Positions 6,136 to 9,598 of a DNA stretch of 9,598 nt are shown here, in pieces. The position numbers were made by a program, and so were the translations under genes. Numbering within the stretch: the stretch's first letter is position 1; the number at the start of each line of letters is the position of its first letter. Source of the DNA: Xanthobacteraceae bacterium (lineage in GTDB: Bacteria; Pseudomonadota; Alphaproteobacteria; Rhizobiales; Xanthobacteraceae); NCBI GenBank assembly GCA_030039655.1, contig JASHVC010000647.1, positions 1 through 9,598 on the forward strand. Direction: 5' to 3'. Below the pieces are notes generated by a model. That model was given only the letters and a program-made list of their open reading frames with translations, did not search any database and had not been told where the DNA came from.

Positions 6136-6969
6136 GTGGACAAAGGCTCGACTCCATCCCTGGTGCCTATGACCGGCGACCTTACCGCCCGCGTCATGTT
6201 CGCCGGGCGCTCGTCGTCTTTGTCGGCGCAGGTGGTGGCGGAGGTGCGCGATGCGCTGTTCGCCAAGCGGCTCAAGCCTGGCGATTTTCTCGGCACCGAG
6301 AAGGACATTGCGGCGCGCTTCAAGGCGAGCCGCATCGTGGCGCGCGACGCGCTGCGCACGCTCGAGGCGCTCGGCATCGTCGAAATCCGCATGGGCAAGG
6401 GCGGCGGCGCGCGCATCGCCCATGGCAATCCGCGGCTGTTCGCCGAGGCGCTCGCTGTGCAGCTCGATCTCACCGGCGTGAGCGCCGGCGAGATCATGGA
6501 TGCGCAGCGCGCCATCGAGACGCTCGGCGCCGAGCTTGCGGCCGAGAACGCAACGCGCGAGGACGTGGCCAAGCTGCGCCGCCTGCTCAAGGAGGCGGAA
6601 GCGGCGATCGGCGATCTCGACGAGTTCACCCGGCTGTCGCGCGATTTCCATCTCGCGGTCGCCGAAGCCTCGCACAACCGCGTGCTCATCGTGCAGCTCA
6701 TCTCGCTGGAGCACGTGTCGTGGCCGCGCCGCAACGTCACGGCCACACCGAAGCTGGCGCGACACATTCTCGACATTCACACCAAGCTCGCCGACCTGAT
6801 CGAGCTGCGCGACCCGAGCGGCGCGCGCGCGCTCATGGACGACCACGTCAAGATGATCCGCGCCCGGCGCGTGGCCGAGCGCGACCGCCCCTCCCCTGCG
6901 TCGCGAACGCGCCGCACAGAGAAACGCGGGACAGGCAAGCGCGGTCACAACGGACATTCGATCTGCTGA
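6136..6969 (+). CDS. GntR-family (FadR subfamily, FCD domain) transcriptional regulator
   Basis: A regulator of up to 277 residues. The winged helix-turn-helix spans about 27-97, including LSAQVVAEVRDALFAKRLKPGDFL, the recognition part ASRIVARDALRTLEALGIVEI, and the wing GKGGGARI. An FCD effector domain follows (about 118-240). FCD residues seen are FH at 171-172, His215 and His237, with the usual 22-residue step between the last two. The Asp normally four residues before the first His is Ser168, so the metal site may be altered. The C-terminus (from about 245) is an unusual basic, disordered tail. GTG 6136 is the most upstream start, since TAA lies four codons before; ATG 6169 is an alternative, and neither has a clear ribosome site. 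It is 25 bp upstream of the NMT1-like gene and probably controls it and the downstream hydroxylase genes in response to their substrate. Confidence 0.9.
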   Translation: MDKGSTPSLVPMTGDLTARVMFAGRSSSLSAQVVAEVRDALFAKRLKPGDFLGTEKDIAARFKASRIVARDALRTLEALGIVEIRMGKGGGARIAHGNPRLFAEALAVQLDLTGVSAGEIMDAQRAIETLGAELAAENATREDVAKLRRLLKEAEAAIGDLDEFTRLSRDFHLAVAEASHNRVLIVQLISLEHVSWPRRNVTATPKLARHILDIHTKLADLIELRDPSGARALMDDHVKMIRARRVAERDRPSPASRTRRTEKRGTGKRGHNGHSIC

Positions 6970-6981
6970 AACACAAACCCC

Positions 6982-6987
6982 GGAGGA
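6982..6987 (+). promoter_or_regulatory. Strong ribosome-binding site for the NMT1-like gene
   Basis: GGAGGA sits 7 bases before the ATG at 6995, a near-ideal Shine-Dalgarno sequence. It fixes that start and hence the absence of a signal peptide in the protein. It contrasts with the upstream regulator gene, which has none, so the binding protein is probably made in much larger amounts from the shared mRNA. Confidence 0.8.
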
Positions 6988-6994
6988 AAACACC

Positions 6995-7870
6995 ATGCCA
7001 AAATTCGTGATCGAACCTCATTTCCGCCTGCAAGAATGGGTGGCGGAAGAGAAAGGCTACTTCCGCGCCGAAGGCCTCGACTACGAATTCCGCGAACTGG
7101 TGCGCGCGACCGGCGGCAAGATTCACGACAAGGGCGACAAGGTCGGCGCCTTTCAGTCGTTCGAGGAAGGCCGCAAGTCGAGCGTAAGCTGCGCCTGCCA
7201 CTGGACGGTGAACGTGGCGGCGGCCAAGGGCCACGGCCGTATGTCCACGGACGTCTATTCGGTGTCGCCCGCGGCAATCTTCGTGCCGCCCGACTCGCCG
7301 GTGAAGACGCCGGCCGATTTGGCCGGCGTGCCGATCTCGGTCGGCTATCAGTCGGGCAGCCATTACGCCACAGTGCAGGCTCTGGACGGCTATCTGAAGC
7401 CCGAGCAGATCAATCTGAAATACGCCGACGGCATGCTGTTCGCCCGCATGGAGCAGTTGTTCGAAGACAAGGCACCGGCCGTCAATCTGTTCAGCGGCCC
7501 GTATTACTTCGCCGAGCAGCTTGGCTTCCGCAAAGTGATCGACACCACGTTCATGATCGCCACCATGATCCACGGCGATCCCGATCCGGAAGACCTGCGC
7601 AAATTCTTCCGCGCGCTGCGCAAGGCGCAACGCGACATCGATCTGCGGCCGGAGCTTTACACGCACTACTACAAGAACGAACTCCCCGATCGCTTTCACG
7701 CGTTGATGGACACACGGCGCTGGGGGCCCGGCGAGCGGCTGGTGTTCGAGCCTTACACCAAAGAAGTGTTCGAGGAATCGCGCGAGTGGATCGCCGATCA
7801 CCACATTTTCGCGGCCGGCGAGATGGGCGCGGGGCCGTATGAGAAAGCGACGCTGTCGCTGATTGGGTAG
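6995..7870 (+). CDS. NMT1/THI5-like (SsuA/TauA-type) substrate-binding fold protein, apparently cytosolic
   Basis: A 291-residue protein with the type II periplasmic-binding fold of the NMT1/THI5, NitT/TauT group. Residues 17-32 (AEEKGYFRAEGLDYEF) are the classic first-helix motif, followed by TPADLAGVPISVGYQSGSH (105-123) for the second strand and ligand loop, and a helical C-terminal lobe (DLRKFFRALRKAQRDI, 200-215). It has no signal peptide or lipobox: it begins MPKFVIEPHFRLQEW, which is already the first strand of the fold, behind a strong ribosome site. It may therefore be a cytosolic enzyme or sensor. Residues 64-70 read VSCACHW, two cysteines and a histidine where NMT1-fold proteins contact ligands. 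No ABC permease or ATPase gene is adjacent. The upstream GntR gene (25 bp) and downstream molybdenum hydroxylase point to a catabolic role. Annotation pipelines would call it an ABC transporter substrate-binding protein; I doubt the transport role. Confidence 0.88.
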   Translation: MPKFVIEPHFRLQEWVAEEKGYFRAEGLDYEFRELVRATGGKIHDKGDKVGAFQSFEEGRKSSVSCACHWTVNVAAAKGHGRMSTDVYSVSPAAIFVPPDSPVKTPADLAGVPISVGYQSGSHYATVQALDGYLKPEQINLKYADGMLFARMEQLFEDKAPAVNLFSGPYYFAEQLGFRKVIDTTFMIATMIHGDPDPEDLRKFFRALRKAQRDIDLRPELYTHYYKNELPDRFHALMDTRRWGPGERLVFEPYTKEVFEESREWIADHHIFAAGEMGAGPYEKATLSLIG

Positions 7871-7898
7871 GCGTCGGCGCATCGCAGCGCTGGAAGTG

Positions 7899-8032
7899 CG
7901 CCCTCGCCCCTTGCGGGAGAGGGCGACTCGGCGACCCAGCACGAAGAATGGGTGAGGGGTTCAGCCCCAAACCCTCACCCATCAGTACAAGCTGAAAGTC
8001 CGACGCTGCCCTCTCCCGGAACGGGAGAGGGC
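7899..8032. repeat. Mosaic palindromic element with three stem-loops
   Basis: Stem 1 is 7899-7925, with 11-bp arms, one mismatch and a 5-base loop. Stem 2 is ATGGGTGAGGG at 7948-7958 with its exact inverted copy at 7972-7982. Stem 3 is an exact 11-bp stem, 8008-8018 and 8022-8032, with the 3-base loop GAA. Stems 1 and 3 share CCCTC..GGGAGAGGGCG, so the element is bounded by related palindromes. It resembles GC-rich BIME/REP-type intergenic mosaics recalled from rhizobial genomes. Confidence 0.75.
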
Positions 8033-8048
8033 GCAGGTATGCGCGCTA

Positions 8049-8060
8049 CGTTAGCTAACG
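8049..8060. promoter_or_regulatory. Perfect 12-bp palindrome upstream of the hydroxylase gene
   Basis: CGTTAGCTAACG is a perfect dyad 67 bp before the chosen ATG at 8127. It could be an operator, but no known regulator consensus is claimed. It differs in sequence from the dyad ahead of the GntR gene, so if it is an operator it probably serves another protein. Confidence 0.3.
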
Positions 8061-8126
8061 CCTAGCCCTGCCCCCGGCGCTATGATTTTATGGCCGCCCG
8101 CTGCCCCGACCTTAAACGCAGGCATC

Positions 8127-9598
8127 ATGCACTCAGGGATTGGAGACGCGCACCCAGGAATTGGAGGCGCGGTACGCCGCAAAGAGGATTTGCGCCTCGT
8201 CACCGGACGCGGGCGTTACAGCGACGACCTGAATTTTCCAGGGCAAGCCTACGCGGCCATGGTGCGCTCACCGCACGCGCACGCACGCATCCGTTCGATC
8301 GATGTGACCGCGGCGCGGGCGATGCCCGGCGTGCTCGCGGTGCTGACCGGTGAGGACGCCGTCGCCGACGGGCTCAAGCGCATCCCCCATCTCGCGGCAC
8401 CCGGCACCGCGCCCGATATCGTGCTGCATAATCGCGACGGCTCGCCGGTACTCGCCGCGCCGCATTTCGTGCTGCCGACCGATCGGGTGCGTCACGTCGG
8501 CACCGCAGTTGCGTTCGTGATTGCCGAGACGATTGCGGCCGCCAAGGACGCGGCCGAAAAGGTCGTCGTTGATTATGAGCCGCTGCCGGTGGTGACCGAA
8601 GGCACCGCCGGCGCCGCGGACGGCGCGCCGCGGCTTTACGATGACCTGCCGAACATCATGATCGATGCCGAGGTCGGCGACGCCGAGGCGACTGCGGAAG
8701 CGTTCGAGCGCGCCGCTCATGTCACGCGGCTCGAAACCTGGATCAATCGCGTCACCGGCGTGCCCATGGAGCCGCGCGCGGCCGTGGGCACGTATGATGC
8801 CGATACTGGACGCTACACGCTCTATGCCGGCTCCGGCGGCATCGTCCGGCAGAAGCGGGAGCTGTCGCAAATCTTCGGCGTGCCGTTCGACAATGTGCGT
8901 GTGGTCGCCCACGAGATCGGCGGCAATTTCGGTACGCGCAACAGCTTCTTTCCCGAATTCGCTTTGGTCGTATGGGGCGCCAAGCGCCTCGGACGGCCGG
9001 TGAAATGGACCTGCGAGCGCACCGAGGCGTTCGTCACCGATTATATGGGCCGCGATCTCACTGTGTCGGCCGAACTGGCGCTCGACGCCGGCGGCCACAT
9101 TCTGGCGCTGCGCACATCCAATCTCAGCAACATCGGCGCGCACACCGGCTCCTACGTGCCGCTGGTCAAGGGCGTGGGCCTAGCGACGGCCGGCTACCGC
9201 ATTCCCACCGCGTTCATTCGCGCGCGTGCGGTGCTGTCGAACACCATGTGCACCACGCCGTATCGCAGCGCAGGCCGCCCGGAAGTCATCTACGTCATCG
9301 AGCGGCTGATCGATAAGGCGGCGCAGGAGCACGGCTTCGACCGCGTCGCGCTACGCCGGCGCAATCTCATTCCGCCGTCGGCGTTTCCGTACAAAAATCC
9401 GCAAGGCATCACCTACGACAACGGCACCTATCGCGCTGTGATGGATCGCGCGATGGAGCTGGGGGATTGGAAGGGCTTCAAGAAGCGCCGTACCGAGGCA
9501 CGCAAACGTAAACGGCTGCGCGGCATCGGGCTTTGCAGCTACCTCGAAACCACCGGCGGCTATCCGCGCGAGCGCGCCGACATCACCGTACAGCCGGA
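8127..9598 (+). CDS. Xanthine dehydrogenase-family molybdopterin-binding (large) subunit, 3' end outside window
   Basis: The first 490 codons of a CoxL/XdhB-type subunit (full members are about 750-800 residues), which binds the molybdenum cofactor and hydroxylates (hetero)aromatics, purines, aldehydes or CO. It opens with GGAVRRKEDLRLVTGRGRY (13-31), then MVRSPHAHARI (45-55) of the a/b-hammerhead domain, PMEPRA (213-218), the cofactor motif GGNFG (265-269) and PYRSAGRPE (378-386). The last motif takes the place of AYRGAGR in form II CoxL-like proteins and rules out the AYxCSFR loop of true CO dehydrogenase. The start is uncertain: ATG 8127 has a weak GCAGG ahead, while in-frame ATG 8082 would add 15 unusual residues. 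The [2Fe-2S] and FAD subunits are not upstream and may lie beyond the window. The substrate is unknown. Confidence 0.92.
   Translation, partial: MHSGIGDAHPGIGGAVRRKEDLRLVTGRGRYSDDLNFPGQAYAAMVRSPHAHARIRSIDVTAARAMPGVLAVLTGEDAVADGLKRIPHLAAPGTAPDIVLHNRDGSPVLAAPHFVLPTDRVRHVGTAVAFVIAETIAAAKDAAEKVVVDYEPLPVVTEGTAGAADGAPRLYDDLPNIMIDAEVGDAEATAEAFERAAHVTRLETWINRVTGVPMEPRAAVGTYDADTGRYTLYAGSGGIVRQKRELSQIFGVPFDNVRVVAHEIGGNFGTRNSFFPEFALVVWGAKRLGRPVKWTCERTEAFVTDYMGRDLTVSAELALDAGGHILALRTSNLSNIGAHTGSYVPLVKGVGLATAGYRIPTAFIRARAVLSNTMCTTPYRSAGRPEVIYVIERLIDKAAQEHGFDRVALRRRNLIPPSAFPYKNPQGITYDNGTYRAVMDRAMELGDWKGFKKRRTEARKRKRLRGIGLCSYLETTGGYPRERADITVQP

Larger units (their letters stand above)
7871..8081. other. Gap with three hairpins between the NMT1-like gene and the hydroxylase
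   Basis: No gene is supported here. It contains three successive inverted repeats, the outer two sharing sequence (CCCT..GAGAGGG), and then a 12-bp perfect palindrome near the next gene. The hairpins probably end or attenuate transcription from the GntR operon. None is followed by a T-run of standard length, so an intrinsic terminator is not certain. Confidence 0.6.

Noticed and set aside
6106..7942. Two long minus-strand frames (6106-6996 and 6848-7942) opposite the GntR and NMT1-like genes
   Set aside because: Their translations are Arg/Ala/His-rich without domain patterns, while the plus-strand genes have clear families and ribosome sites.
8090..8353. Plus-strand 87-codon frame at the hydroxylase 5' end
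   Set aside because: Out of frame with the hydroxylase over its conserved N-terminal motifs; Arg-rich shadow.
8268..9143. Minus-strand 291-codon frame opposite the hydroxylase
   Set aside because: Antisense to an unmistakable molybdopterin-binding subunit; GC-driven open frame.

Overview
The window looks like the chromosome of a high-GC soil or plant-associated alphaproteobacterium, most likely Hyphomicrobiales near Bradyrhizobium, Rhodopseudomonas or Pseudolabrys. That is inference, from strong G/C third-position bias, a Bug-family binding protein without its permease genes, a molybdenum hydroxylase, and two kinds of GC-rich palindromic intergenic repeat. No rRNA, tRNA, CRISPR array or insertion sequence was seen.

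Left part (minus strand, 107-3723): an LLM-class flavin monooxygenase (1111-2157) is followed 29 bp later by a tripartite-tricarboxylate (Bug/TctC) solute-binding protein (107-1081). They look like a two-gene uptake-and-oxidation unit for a small organic compound. Upstream lies a 369-bp gene-free stretch with two nearly identical 110-bp palindromic repeats flanking a second, shorter repeat. Next comes an MFS transporter (2527-3723).

Centre (3807-6021): an accessory stretch, visibly richer in A/T from about 4330 to 6120. It holds a ParE/RelE-type toxin with an abutting antitoxin, a pair of small membrane proteins (136 and 55 aa), and, divergently, a 255-aa protein of unknown function carrying a HEPN-like R-x4-H motif.

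Right part (plus strand, 6136-9598): a FadR-type GntR regulator is followed 25 bp later by an NMT1/THI5-like solute-binding fold that has no signal peptide and carries a Cys-Ala-Cys-His motif. After a gap filled with hairpins comes the start of a xanthine dehydrogenase-family molybdopterin-binding subunit, cut off by the window end. These three genes plausibly form a regulated catabolic locus for an unknown (hetero)aromatic or related substrate. The iron-sulfur and FAD subunits are not in the window.

The best candidates for something undescribed are the cytosolic THI5-like protein of the right-hand locus and the HEPN-like protein of the AT-richer centre. Neither can be proved from sequence reading alone.
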